Source of the DNA: Ornithinicoccus hortensis | GTDB taxonomy: Bacteria > Actinomycetota > Actinomycetes > Actinomycetales > Dermatophilaceae | Direction of reading: 5' to 3' | Length of the DNA: 64,000 nt | NCBI RefSeq assembly: GCF_006716185.1 | Contig: NZ_VFOP01000001.1 | Coordinates: 3,871,243-3,935,242 of the forward strand | Shown here: in pieces, positions 56,522-64,000 of the stretch | Position numbering within the stretch: position 1 is the stretch's first letter | Layout: every line of letters begins with the position of its first letter | Notes under the pieces: generated by a model | Databases searched by the model: none | What the model saw: the letters and a program-made list of their open reading frames with translations, nothing else | What the model was told of the DNA's origin: nothing | Position numbers and translations under genes: made by a program

Positions 56522-57384
56522 CCAGGTGGGTCCTCCTGGCGCTGAGCACCGCCCTCGCGACGTCCGCGCTCGCGCCCGCCGTGCTGTCGGTCCTGCACCG
56601 GCACGGCGCTATGGACGTGCCCAACCACCGCTCGTCGCACACCGTCCCCACGATCCGGGGTGGGGGCATCGCCTGCCTGATCGCGATCGTGGTGTGTGCG
56701 GCCGGGGCTCACTGGCTGGGCATGGGAGTGCCGTGGTGGGCTCTGACGGCTGCCGTGGCCATGGCGCTCCTCGGCCTGGTGACCGACCTGTGGGACCTCC
56801 CCCCTCTACCCCGGCTGCTCCTCCAGGTCCTGACCGGTGCCGCGCTCGGTGCCGTCCTCGACGGCCCGGGAAGCCTGCTGCTCGGGGCGATCGCCTTCCC
56901 CGTCCTGATCAACGCGGTGAACTTCATGGACGGCATCAACGGCATCACCGGGCTCACCGTCACCGCGTGGGCCACCATCACAGTGTGCTTCGGGCCCTCG
57001 CACGGCACCGCGGTGCTGCTCGTGCTCGCCGGGTCTGCCGCGGCGGGCTTCCTGCCGTGGAACGTACCCCACGCCCGGATGTTCCTCGGTGACTGCGGGA
57101 GCTACCTATTCGGCGCACTGATCGCGGCCAGTGTGGTCAACGACCGCGTCACTGGCGGGTCCGGGTGGCTGCTGCTCGCCCCGCTGCTGCCCTACCTGGC
57201 CGACACCGGAGTCACGTTGCTCCGTCGTGCGCTGCGGGGCGAGGACGTGACCCAGCCGCACCGGGAGCACCTGTACCAGCGGTTGGTCCACAATCGCGGG
57301 TGGAGTCACACCCGCGTGGCACTGCTGTATGCCGGGCTGGCACTCGCCTGCGGGGCCGGGGCACACCTGCTTGCGAGCGTCTGA
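56518..57384 (+). CDS. Polyprenyl-phosphate sugar-phosphate transferase (WecA/TagO-like)
   Basis: A 288-residue membrane enzyme of the glycosyltransferase-4/PNPT family, which transfers a sugar-1-phosphate to undecaprenyl phosphate and starts lipid-linked glycan synthesis. Hallmarks are VPNHRSSHTVPTIRGGG, the aspartates in LVTDLWDLPP, NAVNFMDGINGITG, RMFLGDCGSYLFGAL and the C-terminal HREHLYQRLVHNRGWSH with its histidines. It has about nine or ten membrane segments. The start overlaps the dehydratase stop (ATGA). With the upstream dehydratase it forms the priming step of a cell-surface polymer. Confidence 0.9.
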   Translation: MTRWVLLALSTALATSALAPAVLSVLHRHGAMDVPNHRSSHTVPTIRGGGIACLIAIVVCAAGAHWLGMGVPWWALTAAVAMALLGLVTDLWDLPPLPRLLLQVLTGAALGAVLDGPGSLLLGAIAFPVLINAVNFMDGINGITGLTVTAWATITVCFGPSHGTAVLLVLAGSAAAGFLPWNVPHARMFLGDCGSYLFGALIAASVVNDRVTGGSGWLLLAPLLPYLADTGVTLLRRALRGEDVTQPHREHLYQRLVHNRGWSHTRVALLYAGLALACGAGAHLLASV

Positions 57385-57389
57385 GCCGT

Positions 57390-58538
57390 TCAGCCACCGG
57401 TGAGTGCGTAGGACGTCCCGTACTTGTCGACATAACTGGACAGGTCACCACGGCGCAGCGCGTCACCCAGTTCCTTCGTGCGACCGGAGTCGAGCACGTT
57501 GATGGATGCTCCGCCGTCGGTCATCCCGAAGTGGGACACCGGCACCATCAACGAGGTGATGTTCTCCGGATCGATGTCGGACGCCAGGTCCACCATCGTC
57601 ATCAACTGCTCCAGCGTGAGGTCGCCGTCGATCTTGACGTTCTGGTAGAGCATCGGCAGGAGCTCCTGCAGTTTCTCGGGCTCCTCCTCCCGGATCTCGA
57701 CCAGACGGTCCATCATGCCCACGAGCGCCGCCCGGTGCCGCTCGGTCCGGTCGAGGTCCCCCAGCGGCATCGTCTTGCGTTCCCGCACGTAGATCAGGCC
57801 GTCGGTGTTCTCCAGGAAGATCCTGCCCTCCTCGAACACGATCTGCCGCCCGGTGGACTCGACGGTGACTCTGGTCTCGTGGGTGTTGTCCACCCAGAAG
57901 CCCTCCATCCAACGGGTGAGCGCGATGAACATGTCGAAGTTGGTCTGGGCGACGAAGTCGATCTCCAGCCCACCCATCAGGTCCGACACGGTGTCCCTGG
58001 CCAACGGGATGCCACCCATGGCGTATGCCTCGTTGACCTTGTTCTTGCCGTGTCCAGGGATGTCGACATACGAGTCACGTGCGATCGAGACGAGGTTGAG
58101 GTGCTCGCGGTCCGCCGAGAGCTGCACCAGCACCATGACGTCCGACCTGCCGCTGAAGTCGTTCTCCCGCGAGTCCGAGCCCAGGACGAGCGCAGTGACG
58201 ACACCCTCGGGCAACTCCTCCGCCGAGCCAGGGGTCTCCTCGTCCGTGTCGTCTTCATCGGTCGTCGTAGGGTCGGCCGGCCGCTCGTCCTCTGTTGTCT
58301 CCACCGGTTGCGACTGGCTGGTCTCGCTGCCGTCGTCGGTCGCTGTCGCTGACCCACGCGTGGTCGGCGCACTATCCGAGGTTGTGGTCCCGACCGTAGG
58401 CGCCCGACGGGCCGTTGTGGGGGCGGCCAGGCCCTCGGTCCCTGTCGGGGTCGAGTTGTCGTCGTTGTCACCGCAGGCGGTCACCAGCCCGAGGCACAGG
58501 ACGAGCACGAGGATGCCGAGTCGACGGGCAATGGTCAT
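57390..58538 (-). CDS. LCP-family (LytR-CpsA-Psr) lipoprotein
   Basis: A 382-residue protein with a lipobox (LVTAC, cysteine about residue 22), a long Thr/Ser/Asp/Glu-rich linker (about 25-110), and an LCP domain (about 115-290). The LCP domain contains VTALVLGSDSRE, RSDVMVLVQLSADREHLNLVSIARDSYVDI and the pyrophosphate-binding arginine region RERKTMPLGDLDRTERH. LCP enzymes attach lipid-linked glycopolymers to peptidoglycan. An LCP protein anchored as a lipoprotein rather than by a membrane helix is less usual. The ATG at 58538 was chosen because it gives the signal peptide directly. It is convergent with the WecA/TagO-like gene whose products it may ligate. Confidence 0.88.
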   Translation of the reverse strand: MTIARRLGILVLVLCLGLVTACGDNDDNSTPTGTEGLAAPTTARRAPTVGTTTSDSAPTTRGSATATDDGSETSQSQPVETTEDERPADPTTTDEDDTDEETPGSAEELPEGVVTALVLGSDSRENDFSGRSDVMVLVQLSADREHLNLVSIARDSYVDIPGHGKNKVNEAYAMGGIPLARDTVSDLMGGLEIDFVAQTNFDMFIALTRWMEGFWVDNTHETRVTVESTGRQIVFEEGRIFLENTDGLIYVRERKTMPLGDLDRTERHRAALVGMMDRLVEIREEEPEKLQELLPMLYQNVKIDGDLTLEQLMTMVDLASDIDPENITSLMVPVSHFGMTDGGASINVLDSGRTKELGDALRRGDLSSYVDKYGTSYALTGG

Positions 58539-58640
58539 CGGATCTCCTTCACGCCGAGAGGGCAAGCCAGCTTTTGCGGCTAACAGTGAACCACGCCAAC
58601 CGTTCCACGACGTGGGCCCGGAACCATTTCGACTGGCACA

Positions 58641-59549
58641 ATGGCCCGCATGACGACGCGCCGGGTGTTGGGGGCAGCCCTGGGATTCGGCTTCATCATC
58701 CTCAACATCGCAATCATTGCCCTGGTCGTGATCTCGACCTCGCAGCGAGGCTGGTCCGGGCTGCTGGGCCGCGAAACGACCGAGACCGCGGCGACAGCGG
58801 CACCAACCACGCCGCCATCCAGCCCCACCACTCCCTCGCCGACCGACGCCACGCCCTCGAGCACTCGTAGCGGGGACACCACACCGACGACCGCCAGCCC
58901 CACCACGACACCCGAGCCGGAACCCGAGCCAACTCTGGCAGAGCGGTATGCCGACGGCGAGGCCCTCACCGTGGTCGTGCTGGGGGACCAGACCGGCGTG
59001 GACCCCGCGGACTGGGTGCTGGCCTGGGCGCGACAGTTGTCGGGCGCGCACGCCGTGGAGGTCTACGCCACCTCGACGGGCGACCCCACGCTCTATCTCG
59101 GACCCGAGACTCTCGGCCTGGGTGAGCCCCGGATCACCCTCTACAACGCCAGCCACATCGGCAATACACCGGGCTACGCGGCCAACCGACTAGGGGCACT
59201 CCTGCCCGAGGACCCGGATGTAGTGCTCCTCAACTTCGGTCGCTCCAACGACCAGGAGGACATCACCGACGAGCTCCAGACGCTGTGGGAATCCCTGACG
59301 CAGGACCGCGACCTGGACACTCGCGTCGTGATCCAGCCGCCCCGACAGGACGGCCAGCCTCCCTTGGACGAGCTGACACGGCAGTGGACAGAGGACAGCG
59401 ACGCGGAGACGATCGACGTGGCAGCCGTGTTCGAGGAAGAGGGCATCGTATGGTCCACCGTCTCGGTCCGCGACCCGTTGTCGGTCAACATCTATGGCGC
59501 GGGCCGGTGGGCGGAGATCGTGCAGTCCGAGCTGCTGGGCGGCGAGTAG
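58641..59549 (+). CDS. Membrane-anchored SGNH-like surface protein
   Basis: A 302-residue type II membrane protein: one N-terminal helix (about 10-35), a Thr/Pro/Ser-rich extracellular linker (about 45-100), and an SGNH-hydrolase-like domain (about 105-300). The usual GDS block reads VVVLGDQTGVDPADWV, so the catalytic serine is replaced by glutamine. Later blocks are NASHIGNTPGYAANRLG and VVLLNFGRSNDQEDI. The family normally adds or removes O-acyl groups from surface polymers. Loss of the serine suggests a binding or pseudo-enzyme role. It is the first of three same-strand genes that continue with glycosyltransferases. Confidence 0.72.
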   Translation: MARMTTRRVLGAALGFGFIILNIAIIALVVISTSQRGWSGLLGRETTETAATAAPTTPPSSPTTPSPTDATPSSTRSGDTTPTTASPTTTPEPEPEPTLAERYADGEALTVVVLGDQTGVDPADWVLAWARQLSGAHAVEVYATSTGDPTLYLGPETLGLGEPRITLYNASHIGNTPGYAANRLGALLPEDPDVVLLNFGRSNDQEDITDELQTLWESLTQDRDLDTRVVIQPPRQDGQPPLDELTRQWTEDSDAETIDVAAVFEEEGIVWSTVSVRDPLSVNIYGAGRWAEIVQSELLGGE

Positions 59550-59562
59550 ACAGGATGGCGTC

Positions 59563-61440
59563 ATGGGTCACACCCTGAGTTCAGTCCGCACCCAGCTCTG
59601 GCACCTCCGCAAGGGCGGCATCCGCCAGTGGCGGACGAACCGGGCGCGGGTGCGCGCGGTCGGCGGGCCCATCCCGACCCCCGCACGGGAGGAAGCCGTC
59701 AGCCTCAGCCGCGACCGGCAGGTGACGGAGTGGCCCCTCCCAGAGCGGCCCCCACGGCGCACGCTGCGCGTCGGCGTGATTCTGGACGACTTCAGCGAGC
59801 TGGCCTTCGGCTACGAGTGGGACCAGACCGCGCTGACGCCCAGCGGATGGCGCGAGGAGATGTCCTCACCACCCGACCTGCTCTTCGTCGAGTCGGCCTG
59901 GGCCGGCAGCGGTGGCGCGTGGCGCTACGCCCTCACGGGTCCCAACGCACCGAGCCAGGCACTGCGTGACCTCGTGGCATGGTGCCGCGACCAGGATGTG
60001 CCCACGGTCTTTTGGAACAAGGAAGACCCGGTGCACTTCGAGGACTTCATCGACACGGCATCCCTGTTTGACCACGTGCTCACCACCGACGACGCAGTGG
60101 TGGCCGACTACCAGGCACGGCTCGGGCATGAGCGGGTCTCGGTCATGCCCTTCGGGGCGGCCTCCTGGGTGCACAACCCCATGCGACCCGCCGGGCACGC
60201 CCGGCGCGACGTGGCCTTCGCGGGCACCTACTTCGCGCACAAGTACCCGGAGCGCCGCGAGCAGATGGAGTTGCTCATCGGCGCCGCCGCTGCCGTGTCG
60301 CGCCGACTACCGACCGGGCTCGAGATCTTCTCGCGTTTCCGGGGTGGGGACGAGCGATACCAGTTCCCCTCCCCCATGGACGAGTACGTCGTCGGCTCGC
60401 TGTCCTACCGGCAGATGCTGACCGCCTACCGGGAGTTCAAGGCCTTCCTCAACGTCAACTCGGTCACCTCAAGCAAGACCATGTGCCCCCGGCGCGTGCT
60501 GGAACTCGCCGCCTGCGCGACCCCTGTGGTCTCCACCCCCGCGCCTGCCATCGCCGAGATCTTCCCGCCGGACGAAGTTCTCACTGTCACCGAACGGGAC
60601 CAGGCCGAGTGGACCATCCGCGCACTGGCCGGCAACGTCGAGTGGGGAGACCGGCTCGGTCACCTCGCTGCCCGCCGGGTGCTCGCCTCCCACACCTACC
60701 GCCACCGCGTCGACGGCCTGCTCGAGGCGGTGGGGCTGGCCCAGCACCGGGTCGAGGACCCGAGCATCTCGGTCATCTGCTCCACGAGGCGGCCCGAGCA
60801 CCTCCGAGCCCTCGTGCAGACCGTCGCGAAGCAGCGGGAGGTCAGCCCCCAACTCGTGCTGCTCACCCACGGCTTCGAGCCCGACTTCGACGTGCGTACT
60901 GAGGCCGTGGCTCTCGGCCTCACGGACGTGGTCCTCATCACCGCCCGGGCGGAGGTATCCCTCGGGCAGTGCCTGAACCAGTGCATCGACGCAGCCGATG
61001 GCCAGGTGGTCGCCAAGATGGACGATGACGACCTCTACTCCGAGCACTACCTCGCCGACCAGCTCCGCGCGCTCGACTTCTCCGGGGCCGACGTGGTGGG
61101 CAAGCACGCCCATCACATGCTGATCACCGACATGGACGCCCTGGTACTGCGCTTCGGCACGATGGAGAGCCGGTTTACCCACCTCGTCATGGGCCCCACC
61201 CTGGTGATGCCCCGAGACGTCGCGTCGGAGTTCCGGTTCGCCGACCGGACGAGGGGCGAGGACACTGACCTTCTGGGCAGGATTGTCGCCGCCGGGGGCA
61301 AGGTCTACGCCTCGGACCGCTACGGGTTCGTGCAGGTGCGCCGACCCGACGGGCACACCTGGGACGCCAGCCACATGGAACTGCTAGCCAACGGCCGGGT
61401 CGTGGCCTACGGATCCTCCGTCGAGCACGTCCTGATCTGA
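59563..61440 (+). CDS. Two-domain glycosyltransferase
   Basis: A 625-residue cytoplasmic protein. The N-terminal half (about 60-395) is a CgeB/spore-protein-like glycosyltransferase with LRVGVILDDFSELAFGYEWD, VPTVFWNKEDPVHFEDF, DVAFAGTYFAHKYPERREQ and a GT-B-style donor region RRVLELAACATPVVSTPAPAIAEIF. The C-terminal half (about 400-620) is a GT2-like domain: ISVICSTRRPEHLRALVQTV, the DxD-like metal site KMDDDDLYSEHYLADQL, and GEDTDLLGRIV. This fusion suggests two sugar transfers by one polypeptide. ATG 59563 was chosen as the first in-frame ATG after the upstream stop, with a poor ribosome site. It precedes the TagF-like gene by 13 bases. Confidence 0.82.
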   Translation: MGHTLSSVRTQLWHLRKGGIRQWRTNRARVRAVGGPIPTPAREEAVSLSRDRQVTEWPLPERPPRRTLRVGVILDDFSELAFGYEWDQTALTPSGWREEMSSPPDLLFVESAWAGSGGAWRYALTGPNAPSQALRDLVAWCRDQDVPTVFWNKEDPVHFEDFIDTASLFDHVLTTDDAVVADYQARLGHERVSVMPFGAASWVHNPMRPAGHARRDVAFAGTYFAHKYPERREQMELLIGAAAAVSRRLPTGLEIFSRFRGGDERYQFPSPMDEYVVGSLSYRQMLTAYREFKAFLNVNSVTSSKTMCPRRVLELAACATPVVSTPAPAIAEIFPPDEVLTVTERDQAEWTIRALAGNVEWGDRLGHLAARRVLASHTYRHRVDGLLEAVGLAQHRVEDPSISVICSTRRPEHLRALVQTVAKQREVSPQLVLLTHGFEPDFDVRTEAVALGLTDVVLITARAEVSLGQCLNQCIDAADGQVVAKMDDDDLYSEHYLADQLRALDFSGADVVGKHAHHMLITDMDALVLRFGTMESRFTHLVMGPTLVMPRDVASEFRFADRTRGEDTDLLGRIVAAGGKVYASDRYGFVQVRRPDGHTWDASHMELLANGRVVAYGSSVEHVLI

Positions 61441-61453
61441 GCGCAGCAGGCTC

Positions 61454-64000
61454 ATGGATCCGGCACACGCAGCGCGCAAACTGGCTGGCGCGACCGTCCG
61501 CCGCTTCCGCAAGCCGACGGTGTCCGTGGTGATGCCCTGCCGGGACGGGGGCACACTCCTCGAGCCGGCCATCCGTAGTGTCCTCAACCAGGACCTGCGC
61601 GACCTGGAACTGATCGTCGTGGACGACGGTTCCACCGACGACTCGGTAGCGACCGTCAAGCGTCTCGCTGCCCGAGACCGTCGTGTCCGATATCTCAGCA
61701 CGGGCGGTGACGGGCGGGGCCCGGGCAGGGCCCGCAATCTCGGAGTCGCAGCGGCCAAAGGGCGCTTCCTGGCCTTCGCAGACGCAGACGATCAGGTCCT
61801 CCCGGGCGCCTACAGCGCCATGTCAGCGGCACTGCGCCGCCGCGGCGTCGACATGGTCGTGGGCGGCTACCAGCGGCATGGGGCCGACGGCAAGCACCGG
61901 CCGCGCCTGGTGGAACGCATCCACGAGAAGGATCTCCCTGCGGTCGATGTCGAGGCCTGCCCACAGGTGCTCGACGAGGTCGTGATCTGGAACCGACTGT
62001 TCCGCATGTCCTTCTGGAAGCGCCACGTCGGTCCGTTCTCAGAGGAGGGCAACTACGAGGACCGTGAGCCTGCCCTGCGAGCCGCGCTGAATGCCCGGCA
62101 ATTCAGCCTGCTCGCGCGCGACGTGTACTCGTGGCGGCTTCCCGATGGTCGGCAGACCCGGTCCCAGCAGAAGGAGAACCTGTCTGACCTGCGCGAGCGG
62201 TTCGCCGTGGCCCGACGTGAGGTCGCGCTGCTCGAGAAGTCGCAACCGGTGGCACAGGCCCAGGTGTGGGCCAGGCTGCTGGGCAGCGACCTCGGGCTGT
62301 ATGCCGTCCACGTCCCGTCCGCTGACGATGCCTACTGGGAACAGTTCAGCGCCATGGCGGGGTGGCTGGCGAAGCGGGCACCCAAGGAAGTGTGGGCCTC
62401 TGTCCCTGTGTGGGAGCGCCTCCTGGCGAACTGTGCGGCGGCGGGCGTGCGGGGCGACGTCGAAGAGATCCTCGGCACCCGAGCCGAGGACACTTCGGCG
62501 GTCCCACTCACCGTCGTGGACGGCACGACCCTCCAAGCCGATCTCGAGGTCGTGGAACGGTTGCGAACTCCGCTGGCTCCATCGCTGATGGTGGTTCCTC
62601 CCGAGATGGTTCACGCGGTCGGCGGCATCCAACGAACGGAGTGGGTCTCCTCCGACGAGGTGCAGATCGACGGTTACGCCTACGTGCCGGGGCTGGCAGG
62701 CGACACCGAAGGACTCACAATCCGGGTCCTTCAAAAGGACGCCCTGCAGGCGCACGAACTGCCGCTTGAGGCCAGGACCGACGACACCATTGACATCGAG
62801 TCTGGAGACCCGTGGCGCTCGTACCGCACCGGCGGCTTCACTGTGCGAGCACCCGCATCATCATGGCAACCCGTTCCCGGCCCGCCCAGGGACCTGACGC
62901 TCGAGGTCCACCTGACGTGGAAAGGGGCGCGTTGGAGGGTGCCACTCTCGCTCACCCTCCCCCCAGCGGATCCTGCCGACCTCGGGGGCGACGCGGCGTC
63001 GACGGCCAGCGATTCTGCCCACGTCCTGATCGACGACGTACAAGTTGACGGCGCCGGCATCGTGCTCTCGGGCACGACGGGCCCGGGGACTCCAGAGCTG
63101 CGAGTCGGGTTGGTCACCTCCTCGCGAGAGTTCGCCTCCGCGGCCACCCCTGAGGAGGACGGTACCTTCCAGGCGACGCTGAGGGTGACGGACGGCGCGG
63201 CACTCCCCAGCGACGGCTACTTCGTCAGGTGGGCCGCCAACGGTGGCCCACTGTCCGGGTGGGCACGGCCGGGAGTCGCGCTCCGCGAGGGGCCGATCGA
63301 GTCCAACAGCCCGATCCAGCGCATCACAGCCCGGTGGCATCCCGGCACCACGGCCGTCTCGGTCACCGTGAGCCCCCCGCTGTCACTCAGCGAGCGATCG
63401 CGTCTGGGCCAACGTCGTCTGCGGGAGGTCTACCGGACTGCGCCACTAGAGCGGGCCGTGCTCTTGGAGGCATTCAATGGCAAGACGTGTGGAGACAACC
63501 CTGGGGCGATCGCCGGGGGGTTGCGGGAGGCGGGCGTCGACGTGCCCCTCTATTGGTCGGTGCGCGACCTGTCAGTGCCCGTTCCTGAGGGCGGGACGCC
63601 ACTGGTGATCGGCTCGGAGGACTGGCACCGGGTGCTGTCGACCGCCACCGTGCTGATAAACAACAACAACTTCCCGCACTGGTTCACCAAGCGCCCTGGG
63701 CAGTTCTACCTGCAGACATGGCACGGCACACCGATCAAACGGCTTCTCTGGGACCTCCCACCTGGTCGCGTCCCCCTGACCTACCGCCGGCTCATGCGTC
63801 GGCAGGTGCCAATGTGGGATCTTCTCCTCGCGCAAACGAATGCAGCCGAGCGGGACCTACGGTCCGGGCTCGGGTACACCGGCCCGGTCCTGGTCACCGA
63901 GCAGCCCCGAAACGCCGTCCTGGCCGAGGGCGAAGCAGCACGCCAACGGGCGCGGGCCCACTACGGCATCCCGGCCGACGCGCGCGTGATCCTCTATGCA
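61454..64000 (+). CDS. GT2 plus CDP-glycerol glycerophosphotransferase-like polymerase (3' end beyond window)
   Basis: At least 849 codons, open at the right edge. The N-terminal GT2 domain (about 22-220) has VSVVMPCRDGGTLLEPAIRS, LIVVDDGSTDDS and FADADDQVLPGAY. A middle region (about 230-640) contains beta-sandwich-like modules (DEVQIDGYAYVPGLAGDTEG and a later repeat-like stretch). From about 660 the CDP-glycerol:polyglycerophosphate transferase domain begins, with LINNNNFPHWFTKRPGQFYLQTWHGTPIKRL around the catalytic histidine region. It may make a teichoic-acid-like poly(polyol phosphate) with sugar decoration. The ATG at 61454 lies 13 bases after the previous stop. The gene continues past base 64000. 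Confidence 0.85.
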   Translation, partial: MDPAHAARKLAGATVRRFRKPTVSVVMPCRDGGTLLEPAIRSVLNQDLRDLELIVVDDGSTDDSVATVKRLAARDRRVRYLSTGGDGRGPGRARNLGVAAAKGRFLAFADADDQVLPGAYSAMSAALRRRGVDMVVGGYQRHGADGKHRPRLVERIHEKDLPAVDVEACPQVLDEVVIWNRLFRMSFWKRHVGPFSEEGNYEDREPALRAALNARQFSLLARDVYSWRLPDGRQTRSQQKENLSDLRERFAVARREVALLEKSQPVAQAQVWARLLGSDLGLYAVHVPSADDAYWEQFSAMAGWLAKRAPKEVWASVPVWERLLANCAAAGVRGDVEEILGTRAEDTSAVPLTVVDGTTLQADLEVVERLRTPLAPSLMVVPPEMVHAVGGIQRTEWVSSDEVQIDGYAYVPGLAGDTEGLTIRVLQKDALQAHELPLEARTDDTIDIESGDPWRSYRTGGFTVRAPASSWQPVPGPPRDLTLEVHLTWKGARWRVPLSLTLPPADPADLGGDAASTASDSAHVLIDDVQVDGAGIVLSGTTGPGTPELRVGLVTSSREFASAATPEEDGTFQATLRVTDGAALPSDGYFVRWAANGGPLSGWARPGVALREGPIESNSPIQRITARWHPGTTAVSVTVSPPLSLSERSRLGQRRLREVYRTAPLERAVLLEAFNGKTCGDNPGAIAGGLREAGVDVPLYWSVRDLSVPVPEGGTPLVIGSEDWHRVLSTATVLINNNNFPHWFTKRPGQFYLQTWHGTPIKRLLWDLPPGRVPLTYRRLMRRQVPMWDLLLAQTNAAERDLRSGLGYTGPVLVTEQPRNAVLAEGEAARQRARAHYGIPADARVILYA

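Overview
The window is high-GC actinobacterial chromosome with dense genes, many GTG starts and operons joined by 4-base ATGA/GTGA overlaps. The gene set (dodecin, F420-dependent luciferase-like oxidoreductases, a probable F420-0 ABC transporter, DUF4235, cell-wall-binding-2 repeats, an MRF-type CobW protein) points to Actinomycetota, most likely Micrococcales near Intrasporangiaceae/Ornithinimicrobium. That placement is inference. I saw no tRNA, rRNA, CRISPR array or insertion sequence.

Layout. 0-5 kb: the 5' part of an ABC ATPase, dodecin, and a DcuS/CitA-type two-component system divergent from a GntP-type permease. 5-8.5 kb: a Zur-type palindrome between an MRF-like CobW gene and a GNAT-methyltransferase pair, ending in a 5'-truncated second MRF copy. 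8.5-10.6 kb: a ThiP-like permease behind a TPP riboswitch, then an alpha/beta-hydrolase relic. 10.6-15.1 kb: a LacI regulator and two abutting palindromes facing an amidase-nitrilase-unknown membrane protein operon. 15.5-23.3 kb: a catabolic regulon (TRAP transporter, 3-hydroxyacyl-CoA-dehydrogenase-like enzyme, BKACE enzyme, two SDRs, LacI regulator) with two near-identical operators. 23.4-28.9 kb: two large secreted proteins with cell-wall-binding-2 repeats, one an M14 carboxypeptidase. 29.2-35.7 kb: a tight six-gene operon of amidohydrolase, TIGR04076 protein, LLM oxidoreductase, two DUF885 peptidases and an XRE/cupin regulator. 35.8-40.3 kb: a membrane protein, an orphan family-5 solute-binding lipoprotein, a secreted protein and an esterase joined to a GntR stub.

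40.4-46.6 kb: the F420-0 transporter behind a structured leader, a three-gene nucleotidyltransferase module whose last gene is frameshifted, and an F420-dependent oxidoreductase. 46.6-51.7 kb: thioesterase, unknown protein, CstA-YbdD, RibD-type reductase and two small paralogous membrane proteins. 51.7-52.9 kb: a more AT-rich patch with one small secreted protein and a 15-bp perfect hairpin. 52.9-54.1 kb: a ThiB-like lipoprotein behind a second TPP riboswitch. 54.7-64.0 kb: surface-glycopolymer genes (CapD/FlaA1-type dehydratase, WecA/TagO-like transferase, LCP ligase, SGNH-like protein, two large glycosyltransferases), with the last gene running off the right edge.

The strongest signal outside genes is the octamer GTATGCCG / CGGCATAC. 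I counted about 32 copies by eye, in all reading frames and between genes, often forcing rare codons.
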